Part shown: positions 37,491-45,365 of the stretch, piece by piece
Position numbering within the stretch: position 1 is the first letter of the stretch
Layout: every line of letters begins with the position of its first letter
Source of the DNA: Halomonas sp. TA22
Lineage (GTDB): Bacteria > Pseudomonadota > Gammaproteobacteria > Pseudomonadales > Halomonadaceae
Direction of reading: 5' to 3'
Assembly (NCBI RefSeq): GCF_013009075.1
Contig: NZ_CP053108.1
Coordinates: 3,118,517 to 3,182,516 of the forward strand
Length of the DNA stretch: 64,000 nucleotides
Notes under the pieces: generated by a model
Seen by the model: only the letters and a program-made list of their open reading frames with translations
Told to the model about the DNA's origin: nothing
The model's database searches: none
Position numbers and translations under genes: made by a program

Positions 37491-37513
37491 CAAGGCAGCG
37501 CAACGCTGCCTTG
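37491..37513 (+). terminator. Perfect hairpin after the threonine aldolase gene
   Basis: CAAGGCAGCG and CGCTGCCTTG pair over a CAA loop, 23 bases after the stop. No T-run follows, so its role as a terminator is uncertain. Confidence 0.45.
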
Positions 37514-37724
37514 CGTTCAAACTTCCTCCTGCCATTCAACGAACCCGGCCTGCGAATTGCGCTCTTATGGAGACAGGAGCATCGTGGGTGAATGAGCGTT
37601 GAAATCAAAAAAGCGTCTCGTTCGAACGCCAGCATCTAATTCTGACTACTCTGATAGTCATGCCACCTCATGCCGTGTGTTGCCCGGATAGCGGTAGAGG
37701 CTCTGTGCTTTAAGGAGGCTTTAG

Positions 37725-39647
37725 ATGAGTATTTTCGATCACGTCCAGAATCGCTACGAACGCGTCCAGCAGGAGGAAATGAGCCTGCAGGAGTACCTTG
37801 AGTTGTGCCGTAGCGAACCTACGGCTTATGCCACTGCTGCCGAGCGAATGCTGGTCGCCATCGGCGAGCCGGAGGTGATCGATACCGCCAGAGACTCCCG
37901 ACTGTCTCGCATCTTCTCCAACAAGGTGATCCGTCGCTACCCCGCTTTTGCCGAGTTCCACGGCATGGAGGAGGCCATCGAGCAGATCGTCGCCTACTTC
38001 CGTCATGCCGCGCAGGGGCTCGAGGAGAAGAAGCAGATTCTCTATCTGCTGGGCCCGGTGGGCGGCGGCAAGTCGTCGCTGGCCGAGCGTCTCAAGCTGC
38101 TGATGGAGCGCGTGCCGTTCTATGCCGTCAAGGGCTCGCCAGTGTTCGAATCACCGCTTGGGCTGTTCTCACCGGAGGAAGATGGCGAGCTGCTTGAGAA
38201 GGAGTTCGGCATTCCCAGGCGCTACCTCAAGAGCGTGATGTCGCCCTGGGCCTCCAAGCGGCTCAAGGAGTATGGTGGCGACATCTCGCGGTTCAAGGTG
38301 GTGCGCCTCTACCCGTCGCGGCTCAATCAGATCGCCATCTCCAAGACCGAGCCAGGCGACGAGAACAACCAGGACATCTCGTCGTTGGTCGGCAAGGTCG
38401 ACATTCGCCAGCTCGAGCTCTACTCCCAGGACGACCCTGATGCCTACAGCTTCTCGGGGGGGCTTTGTAAGTCCAACCAGGGACTGATGGAGTTCGTCGA
38501 GATGTTCAAGGCACCGATCAAGGTGCTGCACCCCCTGCTGACCGCCACCCAGGAGGGAAACTACAACCCCACCGAAGGGATGGGGGCGATTCCCTTCGAC
38601 GGCGTGGTGCTTGCCCACTCCAACGAGAGCGAGTGGCAGGCGTTTCGCAACAATCGCAACAACGAGGCCTTCCTCGATCGCGTCTATATCGTCAAGGTGC
38701 CCTACTGTCTGCGGGCCAGCGAGGAGGTCAAGATCTATCAGAAGCTCCTCGAGCACTCCTCGCTCTCCCAGGCGCCCTGCGCCCCGGACACGCTGCGCAT
38801 GCTGGCACAGTTCTCGGTACTCTCGAGGCTCAAGGAGCCGGAGAACTCCAGCATCTACTCCAAGATGCGCATCTACGACGGCGAGAATCTCAAAGATACC
38901 GACCCCAAGGCCAAGTCGATCCAGGAGTATCGCGACAGCGCCGGGGTCGACGAGGGGATGGATGGTCTCTCGACGCGCTTCGCCTTCAAGATCCTCTCCA
39001 AGGTATTCAACTTCGATACCCACGAGATCGCCGCCAACCCGGTGCATCTGCTGTATGTGCTCGAACAGCGTCTGGAGCAGGAGCAGTTGCCGAAGGAGGC
39101 GCACGAGCGCTACCTGCGCTACATCAAGGAGTACCTGGCACCGCGCTACGTCGACTTCATCGGCAAGGAGATCCAGACCGCCTATCTTGAGTCCTATTCC
39201 GAGTATGGCCAGAACATCTTCGACCGCTACGTCACCTACGCCGACTTCTGGATCCAGGATCAGGAGTATCGCGATCCCGAGACCGGCGAGCTGTTCAATC
39301 GACAGTCGCTCAACGACGAGCTCGAGAAGATCGAGAAGCCGGCGGGCATCTCCAATCCCAAGGATTTCCGTCACGAGGTGGTCAACTTTGTGCTGCGGGC
39401 GCGAGCCCAGAACAATGGCATGAACCCCAGCTGGCAATCCTACGAGAAGCTGCGCGGCGTGATTGAGAAGAAGATGTTCGCCAACACCGAGGAGCTGCTG
39501 CCGGTGATCTCGTTCAATGCCAAGGCCTCGGTGGCGGACCAGCGCAAGCACGAGGATTTCGTGGCGCGCATGGTCGATCGCGGCTACACCGAGAAACAGG
39601 TGCGCCTGCTCTCCGAGTGGTACCTGCGGGTTCGCAAGTCGCAATGA
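37725..39647 (+). CDS. yeaG: PrkA family serine protein kinase (YeaG)
   Basis: 640 residues, the family length. A P-loop GPVGGGKSSLAERLK lies near residue 110 in the AAA-like PrkA domain; the C-terminal kinase-like segment carries FEPEN-like KEPENSSIYSKMRIYDGENL. Family members are serine kinases or ATP-dependent proteases active in stationary phase, nitrogen starvation and sporulation. GGAG lies about seven bases before ATG. It heads a three-gene stress module with yeaH and spoVR, which are spaced 23 and 24 bases apart. Confidence 0.95.
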   Translation: MSIFDHVQNRYERVQQEEMSLQEYLELCRSEPTAYATAAERMLVAIGEPEVIDTARDSRLSRIFSNKVIRRYPAFAEFHGMEEAIEQIVAYFRHAAQGLEEKKQILYLLGPVGGGKSSLAERLKLLMERVPFYAVKGSPVFESPLGLFSPEEDGELLEKEFGIPRRYLKSVMSPWASKRLKEYGGDISRFKVVRLYPSRLNQIAISKTEPGDENNQDISSLVGKVDIRQLELYSQDDPDAYSFSGGLCKSNQGLMEFVEMFKAPIKVLHPLLTATQEGNYNPTEGMGAIPFDGVVLAHSNESEWQAFRNNRNNEAFLDRVYIVKVPYCLRASEEVKIYQKLLEHSSLSQAPCAPDTLRMLAQFSVLSRLKEPENSSIYSKMRIYDGENLKDTDPKAKSIQEYRDSAGVDEGMDGLSTRFAFKILSKVFNFDTHEIAANPVHLLYVLEQRLEQEQLPKEAHERYLRYIKEYLAPRYVDFIGKEIQTAYLESYSEYGQNIFDRYVTYADFWIQDQEYRDPETGELFNRQSLNDELEKIEKPAGISNPKDFRHEVVNFVLRARAQNNGMNPSWQSYEKLRGVIEKKMFANTEELLPVISFNAKASVADQRKHEDFVARMVDRGYTEKQVRLLSEWYLRVRKSQ

Positions 39648-39670
39648 TGGCGTGATGCCGGGAGGTCAGC

Positions 39671-40951
39671 ATGACCTATTTCATCGATCGTCGCGCCAAT
39701 GCCAAGCACAAGAGCGCGGTCAACCGACAGCGCTTCCTCGACCGCTACCGCACGCATATCAAGCGGTCAGTGGAGGAGGCGGTCAATAGCCGCTCGATCA
39801 CCGACATGGAGCGCGGCGAGAAGGTCTCGATTCCCACCCGCGACATCTCCGAGCCGGTGTTCCAGCATGGCCAGGGCGGCAACCGGACCATCGTCAATCC
39901 GGGCAATCGGGAGTTCGTCGAGGGTGATCGCCTGCGTCGCCCCGGTGGCGGTGGGGGGGGAGGTGGCGGTGATGGCAACGCCTCGAACCAGGGCGAGGGG
40001 ATGGACGAGTTCGCCTTCAGCCTGAGCCGCGAAGAGTTCCTCGAATTCGTCTTCGACGGGCTTGAGCTCCCTCACCTGCAGCGCAAGCAGCTGGTGGATC
40101 TCGAGGAGGTACGCCCGGTGCGTGCGGGGATTTCCCGGGATGGCGTGCCGTCGCGAATCAATATCGTGCGTTCGATGCGTGAGGCCCAGGCCCGGCGCAT
40201 CGCCATGCGTGCACCGATTCGACGAGCCCTGCGCGAGGCCCAGGAGGCGCTAGAGGTGGAAGAGCGCAAGGACTCGGTGCTTCGCAATCCGTCGCGCATC
40301 GCCGAACTCAAGGCCGAGGTCGAACGTCTCGAGAAGCGTCTCGAGTCGGTGCCGTTCATCGACACCTACGACCTTCGCTACAACAATGTGGTCAATCAGC
40401 CCCAGCCCTCCAACAAGGCGGTGATGTTCTGCATCATGGATGTTTCCGGTTCCATGACCCAGTCGCACAAGGACATCGCCAAACGCTTCTTCCTGCTCCT
40501 CTATCTTTTTCTCGAACGCAACTACGAGAAGGTCGAGCTGGTCTTCGTGCGCCACCATACCGCAGCCAAGGAGGTCGACGAGGAGGAGTTCTTCTACTCC
40601 CGGGAGACCGGCGGCACCATCGTCTCCAGCGCTCTGACGCTGGTCGACGAGATCATTGCCGACCGCTATCCGCCAGGGCAGTGGAATCTCTATGTGGCGC
40701 AGGCGAGCGATGGCGACAACTGGGACGACGACTCCACGACCTGCCGGGAGCTATTGCTCAAGTCACTGATGCCCCGCCTGCAGTACTACACCTATGTCGA
40801 GATCACGCCGCACGCACACCAGGCCCTGTGGGAGGAGTACCAGACGGTGGCTGCCGAGTTCCCCTCTCGCTTCGCCATGCGCCAGATCGTCGAGGCGGGC
40901 GATATCTATCCGGTTTTCCGCGAGCTGTTCCGGCGCCGTGCCAAGGCATGA
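39671..40951 (+). CDS. yeaH: YeaH/YhbH family VWA-domain protein
   Basis: 426 residues (UPF0229). The N-terminal part ends in a Gly-rich low-complexity stretch ([11 protein letters not shown]), then a conserved helical region ([19 protein letters not shown]) and a VWA domain with MIDAS motif [13 protein letters not shown] near residue 256. It ends FRRRAKA. Always genetically linked to PrkA and SpoVR; probably forms a complex with them, function unknown. Second gene of the module. Confidence 0.94.
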   Translation: MTYFIDRRANAKHKSAVNRQRFLDRYRTHIKRSVEEAVNSRSITDMERGEKVSIPTRDISEPVFQHGQGGNRTIVNPGNREFVEGDRLRRPGGGGGGGGGDGNASNQGEGMDEFAFSLSREEFLEFVFDGLELPHLQRKQLVDLEEVRPVRAGISRDGVPSRINIVRSMREAQARRIAMRAPIRRALREAQEALEVEERKDSVLRNPSRIAELKAEVERLEKRLESVPFIDTYDLRYNNVVNQPQPSNKAVMFCIMDVSGSMTQSHKDIAKRFFLLLYLFLERNYEKVELVFVRHHTAAKEVDEEEFFYSRETGGTIVSSALTLVDEIIADRYPPGQWNLYVAQASDGDNWDDDSTTCRELLLKSLMPRLQYYTYVEITPHAHQALWEEYQTVAAEFPSRFAMRQIVEAGDIYPVFRELFRRRAKA

Positions 40952-40975
40952 CGCCGCTGTGCAGGAGGAGAGAGC

Positions 40976-42535
40976 ATGACGACACGACGCCAACCGGTTG
41001 CGACGGGGTCCGACTGGAACTTCGAGATACTCAACGAGTTCGAGCGCGAGATCGCGCGGCTGGCGGATGAGTATCGGCTCGACATCTATTCCAACCAGAT
41101 CGAGGTGATCACCTCCGAGCAGATGATGGACGCCTACGCAAGTGTAGGCATGCCGGTGGGCTACCACCACTGGTCCTTCGGCAAGCAGTTTCTATCCGTG
41201 GAGCAGGCGTACCGGCGAGGTCAGATGGGTCTGGCCTACGAGCTGGTGATCAACTCCGACCCCTGCATCGCCTACCTGATGGAGGAGAATACCCTGATGA
41301 TGCAGGTGTTGGTCATGGCACATGCCTGCTACGGCCACAACTCTTTTTTCAAGGGCAATTACCTCTTTCAGACCTGGACCGATGCCAGCTCGATCGTCGA
41401 CTACCTTGTCTTTGCCCGTAAGTACGTGGCGGAGTGCGAGGAGCGGCATGGCGTGACGGCGGTGGAGCAGTTGCTGGATGCCTGCCATGCGCTGCAGAAC
41501 TACGGCGTGGATCGCTACAAGCGACCCTCGCCGATCTCCGCGGAGGAGGAGGCGCACCGCCAGGCCGAGCGAGAGGTCTATCTGCAGTCCCAGGTCAATA
41601 CCCTGTGGCGCACCATTCCCACTCCGGCCGGTAGCGAGGCGGGGCTCGATGTCGTCGACGAAGAGGATCCGCTGGGCCTGCATCGCAATGGCCGCTATCC
41701 CGCCGAACCCCAGGAGAACCTGCTCTACTTCATCGAGAAGAATGCCCCGCTACTGGCGCCCTGGCAGCGCGAGATCGTGCGCATCGTGCGTAAGATGGCG
41801 CAGTACTTCTATCCCCAGCGCCAGACCCAGGTAATGAACGAAGGCTGGGCGACGTTCTGGCACTACACGTTGATGAACCGCATGTACGACGAGGGGGTGG
41901 TGGACGAGGGACTGATGCTTGAGTTCTTGCAGTCGCATACGGCGGTGGTCAACCAGCCGGGCTTCGACAGTCCCTACTACAGCGGTATCAACCCCTACGC
42001 CCTGGGGTTCGCCATGTTCAGCGACATCAAGCGTATCTGCGAGGCGCCTACCGCTGAGGATCGCGAATGGTTTCCCGAGATCGCCGGCAGCGACTGGCTC
42101 AAGACGCTGCACTTCGCCATGCGCAACTTCAAGGATGAATCCTTCATACAGCAGTTCCTGTCGCCCAAGGTGATCCGCGATCTCAAGCTGTTCAGCGTGG
42201 TGGACGACGACGAGGATGAGATGCTGATGATTGGCGCCATTCATGACGATCGCGGCTACCATCGTATCCGCGAGGCGCTATCGGTGCAGTATGCCCTGTC
42301 GGTACGCGAGCCCAACATTCAGGTCTATGCTGCCGATATTCGTGGAGACCGTTCGCTGACGCTGCGCCACGTCCAGGATCGCCGCCGGCCATTGGCCAAG
42401 AGCGTCTATCCGGTGATGCGCCATCTGCACCAACTCTGGGGCTTCCCCGTCAAGCTCGAGTCGGTCGAGGAGGAGGAGATCGTTAGGCGCTATCAGTGGC
42501 CCCTGGCCGAGGATGCGACCCACGGTATTGAATGA
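40976..42535 (+). CDS. spoVR: SpoVR family protein (YcgB)
   Basis: 519 residues, family length. Landmarks: MMDAYASVGMPVGYHHWSFGK, LVINSDPCIAYLMEENT, CYGHNSFFKGNYLF, FPQRQTQVMNEGWATFWHYTL-like YPQRQTQVMNEGWATFWHYT with a conserved Glu-His pair, and HEGPSFD-like stretches. SpoVR is needed for spore cortex in Bacillus; its chemistry is unknown, though the His/Glu residues suggest a metal site. Third gene of the module; ribosome site AGGAGGAG before ATG. A terminator lies 18 bases after the stop. Confidence 0.95.
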   Translation: MTTRRQPVATGSDWNFEILNEFEREIARLADEYRLDIYSNQIEVITSEQMMDAYASVGMPVGYHHWSFGKQFLSVEQAYRRGQMGLAYELVINSDPCIAYLMEENTLMMQVLVMAHACYGHNSFFKGNYLFQTWTDASSIVDYLVFARKYVAECEERHGVTAVEQLLDACHALQNYGVDRYKRPSPISAEEEAHRQAEREVYLQSQVNTLWRTIPTPAGSEAGLDVVDEEDPLGLHRNGRYPAEPQENLLYFIEKNAPLLAPWQREIVRIVRKMAQYFYPQRQTQVMNEGWATFWHYTLMNRMYDEGVVDEGLMLEFLQSHTAVVNQPGFDSPYYSGINPYALGFAMFSDIKRICEAPTAEDREWFPEIAGSDWLKTLHFAMRNFKDESFIQQFLSPKVIRDLKLFSVVDDDEDEMLMIGAIHDDRGYHRIREALSVQYALSVREPNIQVYAADIRGDRSLTLRHVQDRRRPLAKSVYPVMRHLHQLWGFPVKLESVEEEEIVRRYQWPLAEDATHGIE

Positions 42536-42551
42536 TACTGAGGTGTTGCCG

Positions 42552-42580
42552 AAAAACGCCGCTTACAGACAGCGGCGTTT
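42552..42580 (-). terminator. Bidirectional terminator between spoVR and HiPIP genes
   Basis: AAACGCCGC, a nine-base loop and GCGGCGTTT, preceded by additional A residues that give the minus-strand HiPIP transcript a five-base U-tract. Confidence 0.85.
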
Positions 42581-42614
42581 CGGTGCTTGCGATCACTGCA
42601 ACGCTGCGTGCCTG

Positions 42615-42929
42615 TCAGCCTTGGGCGACCCATGACTGGCACCAGCCATCCGGCTCGACGCTGTTCTGTGGGAATAGCTGGCAGCCTTCGTTGGCCTCCT
42701 GGAAGAACATGCAGTTGTCGCATGTTTCTCCCTCTTCGTAAGCGGGATGATCGCTCGCTTCGCTGGCCTCTTCCACATAGTTGAGCGCCTGGGCTTCGGG
42801 AGCCTCAGGGTCCAAGCGTGGCAGGGTTTCGGCAAACGCGTTCTTGGACATGATGCCGGCGCCTAGCGGCAGAGCGGCAAGGCCCAGCAAGCTGTTGCGC
42901 ATGAAAATACGACGACTCTGATTAGCCAT
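42615..42929 (-). CDS. High-potential iron-sulfur protein (HiPIP), Tat-exported
   Basis: 104 residues. A twin-arginine leader SRRIFMRNSLLGLAALPLGAG precedes a small mature domain with the four cluster cysteines in CDNC-x-GC-x-GWCQSW arrangement (CDNCMFF, EGCQLF, DGWCQSW). HiPIPs carry one electron at high potential between the bc1 complex and a terminal oxidase or reaction centre. It is divergent from the cytochrome oxidase cluster, which suggests it could be an electron donor to it (inference). GAGGAA precedes ATG. Confidence 0.92.
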   Translation of the reverse strand: MANQSRRIFMRNSLLGLAALPLGAGIMSKNAFAETLPRLDPEAPEAQALNYVEEASEASDHPAYEEGETCDNCMFFQEANEGCQLFPQNSVEPDGWCQSWVAQG

Positions 42930-43318
42930 GGTTATTCCTCATTTGTTGTGGACTGCGCTGCCGGCCAAGGCAGCGATTCCGTCACGGTGGTATTGGGCGT
43001 TAACCGCCTCTTTTCATTGGTATCCTAGCGTATGGGGCTAGTCCATGCCATCGAACCGACTGGTTTCTTGGCGCACTTGGGGTATAACATTCGAACGATC
43101 CCTACGCGCTTAAAGCCGTGGCCCGACGTTCATGCTAGTGCATGATTCGTCCTCGGCGCGAGTATCAATGGACGATACGCGCCGAATGCGTCGTGATGGA
43201 GTCCCACCCGCCGTCCCTGCCCGGGAACGTTACCGCCCAAAGCACGTAAGAGGTTGGTGACGGGGCTAGGCTGGGTTAGGGTAGATGCTGATTTCGTGAT
43301 GAGAGCAAGGATGCCGAC
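42930..43318. other. Intergenic region between HiPIP and the oxidase cluster
   Basis: 389 bases without a convincing gene. It must hold the divergent promoters of the HiPIP gene and the CopD/HemJ-like gene. The one structured element I see is an imperfect stem near 43155-43182 (GGCGC-xx-GTATC with GATAC-GCGCC), with a two-base bulge. No clear sigma-70 pair could be assigned on either strand. Confidence 0.5.
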
Positions 43319-43735
43319 ATGCCATGGATCAAGATTTTGCATATCGCCACGCTGCTGTTCTGGTGTGGTGCCTTGCTATACCTACCGGCGCTGTTGCTAT
43401 CCAGCGCAAGATCCTATGAGCCCTCGTCATTCAACGCCGAGGCGCCGCCGATCCCCCGCTTTCTGTTCACCAATATTGCTACGCCAGCCGCTCTTCTGGC
43501 GATCTTTTCGGGTACCTTGCTCTTCCTGGTCTATCGGATCACGGGAGGGTGGCTGGTCGTCAAGCTGGGGGCGGTAATGGGTATGGTTATGTGCCATGCC
43601 CTGTGTGGCTTCCTGCTGGTACGCCTGGAGCAGGGAAAGCCACGCGGCGTACGCATGGCGAGCTGGCTGGTGGCGTCATTCTCATCACTCATGATGCTGG
43701 CGGTATTGGTGCTGGTCTTGAGTGAGCCGTTTTGA
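43319..43735 (+). CDS. Small four-helix membrane protein, CopD/HemJ-like
   Basis: 138 residues with four hydrophobic helices: ILHIATLLFWCGALLYLPALLL, FLFTNIATPAALLAIFSGTLLF, WLVVKLGAVMGMVMCHALCGFLLV and MASWLVASFSSLMMLAVLVLV. The His in helix 1 followed by WCGALLYLP and the H in helix 3 recall HemJ/CopD-type haem or copper proteins, which are often seen in oxidase clusters. AAGGA seven bases before ATG sets the start. Exact role is unproven; it could be a haem-synthesis or copper factor for the oxidase. Confidence 0.7.
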   Translation: MPWIKILHIATLLFWCGALLYLPALLLSSARSYEPSSFNAEAPPIPRFLFTNIATPAALLAIFSGTLLFLVYRITGGWLVVKLGAVMGMVMCHALCGFLLVRLEQGKPRGVRMASWLVASFSSLMMLAVLVLVLSEPF

Positions 43736-43793
43736 TTGAGCTTGGGACAAGGAGAACAGGATGCAGGATGCATTGCGGTGCGAGCGGCCCGGC

Positions 43794-44255
43794 CTAGTCG
43801 TCGAGCTCCACTCCCACGGCATGGTCGTAGACGAGCGTGCCGCCGAGAATGCCGGCCAGGGCGACCATCGCCGCCGTGAGCAGGGTCAGCGTCACGCCCC
43901 AAGGCAGAAGGTCGCTGGGCTCATGGTAGCGCCACAGCCAGTTGAGCGACGCCAGCGACAGCATCATGACGGCCATGATGGCGTGGCACCAGCCAATGAC
44001 CAGACGGCGTATGTCTTTCACCGTGGCCAGATCGATGATCCCGAGCAGGCTGGCTACCCAGCCGCCGAGCGCGCCGACACCCGTCAGCCAAAGGCCGGCT
44101 CGGGCCCAGAAGAAATCCCCGGTGATCAGGTAGCCGAGATCGGTCAGGACCACCAGCAGCAGGGCGGCGATCGGAAAGTGAACGACGGTCGGATGAAGCG
44201 GGTGGCCGGCAATGGCGGCGCGGCTCTTGATCGAACGGGGCTGGGGTTGGGCCAT
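43794..44255 (-). CDS. DUF2231 family membrane protein
   Basis: 153 residues. Opens with a conserved GHPLHPTVVHFPIAALL block, then four membrane helices (LLVVLTDLGYLIT, GLWLTGVGALGGWVASLLGI, AIMAVMMLSLASLNWLW, LLTAAMVALAGILGG). DUF2231 proteins are predicted membrane sensors or oxidase-associated proteins with conserved His; role unknown. AGAGG eight bases before ATG fixes the start. It lies between the CopD-like gene and cox subunit II on the opposite strand, with only 21 bases to the putative subunit II start. Confidence 0.85.
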   Translation of the reverse strand: MAQPQPRSIKSRAAIAGHPLHPTVVHFPIAALLLVVLTDLGYLITGDFFWARAGLWLTGVGALGGWVASLLGIIDLATVKDIRRLVIGWCHAIMAVMMLSLASLNWLWRYHEPSDLLPWGVTLTLLTAAMVALAGILGGTLVYDHAVGVELDD

Positions 44256-44276
44256 GGTCGCGTCCTCTGCGAATGG

Positions 44277-45365
44277 TTGATCGACTTCCTGACTAGCATT
44301 CAACGCGCCGGATGCGTTGCGGTCAACCATCGAGGTGGTGTCGGGCGTCTCGCCCTGGTAAGCCTTGCGGTATCGATATTGGCCGGTTGCAGTGGCGAGT
44401 ATTCGATTCTCGATCCCGCCGGTCCGGCGGCTCGCGACCAGTTCTGGGTATGGTGGGCGATGTTCGCGGTCAGCATGGTCGTCTCCGTCGTCATCTTTGC
44501 GCTGTGGATATTCACCTTTCTCAAGAAGTCGCACCCGCAGCGCACGCCCCGCGAGGAGCGCCGCATCGCCTTGCGCTGGATACTGGGCGGTGGCGTGGCG
44601 CTGCCGCTGGTGAGCATCATCGCACTGCTTACCTTCGGTGTGCCCACCGGCAAGCGGATGCTGCCGCTACCCTTGCCGGATGGTGAGACGGCGGAAGTGA
44701 TCGAAGTGATTGGCCATCAGTGGTGGTGGGAGATTCGCTATCCCGGTGCCGAGGGCGAGACGGTGGTCACCGCCAACCATCTTGTCATGCCGGCGGGGGA
44801 ACCGGTCGATTTCCATCTCACCAGCAACGATGTGATTCATGCCTTTTGGATTCCGCGCCTGGGCGGCAAAATCGACATGGTGCCGGCACGCGACAACTAT
44901 ATCCGCCTGGAGGCGGACTACCCGGGTATCTTCTCGGGGCAGTGCGCGGAATTCTGCGGTGCCCAGCACACCACTATGCAACTATTCGTCGAAGCGATGG
45001 AGCGCGACGAGTACGAGGCCTGGCTGGCTGCTCGGCAATCCCCTCCACAGCAGCAGGAGAGGCATGATGAAGCGCGCGAGGCATTCGTCGAGCACTGTGC
45101 GGGATGCCATCGGGTCGCAGGTCTGCCCCATGACATCCAGGCCAGCGGTCCCGTCTACCGCGGCATCGAGGGCCCCGATCTGAGCGACATCGGCTCGCGG
45201 GCGACGCTGGGTGCCGGCCGCCTGGCCATGGAGGAGGGGGCCATCGCCTACTGGCTCGAGCATCACCAGCTGCTCAAGCCAGGCAATCGCATGCCCGCGC
45301 ACAATCATATTGATACCGAAACACTGCAGAGCATCGGTAGCTGGCTGGAGACCTTGACCCCATGA
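44277..45365 (+). CDS. coxB: Cytochrome c oxidase subunit II with fused cytochrome c domain
   Basis: About 362 residues if it starts at the TTG shown. A lipoprotein-type leader ends SILAGC, two membrane helices follow, then the cupredoxin domain with WWWEIRYPG and the CuA motif CAEFCGAQHTTM, then a C-terminal class I cytochrome c with CAGCH. It accepts electrons from soluble carriers and passes them via CuA to subunit I. No ATG or GTG is available in frame before the leader; TTG is my best guess and the frame might be shifted by an error. The stop overlaps the next gene (ATGA). Confidence 0.9.
   Translation: MIDFLTSIQRAGCVAVNHRGGVGRLALVSLAVSILAGCSGEYSILDPAGPAARDQFWVWWAMFAVSMVVSVVIFALWIFTFLKKSHPQRTPREERRIALRWILGGGVALPLVSIIALLTFGVPTGKRMLPLPLPDGETAEVIEVIGHQWWWEIRYPGAEGETVVTANHLVMPAGEPVDFHLTSNDVIHAFWIPRLGGKIDMVPARDNYIRLEADYPGIFSGQCAEFCGAQHTTMQLFVEAMERDEYEAWLAARQSPPQQQERHDEAREAFVEHCAGCHRVAGLPHDIQASGPVYRGIEGPDLSDIGSRATLGAGRLAMEEGAIAYWLEHHQLLKPGNRMPAHNHIDTETLQSIGSWLETLTP

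Noticed and set aside
38169-39644. A 491-codon open frame antisense to the PrkA gene
   Set aside because: Composition is Leu-, Val- and His-rich in the way expected of a reverse-frame shadow; prkA on the plus strand is unambiguous.
43761-44276. Long N-terminal extension of the cox subunit II frame
   Set aside because: It runs antisense through the DUF2231 gene and has no protein-like sequence until the lipoprotein leader.
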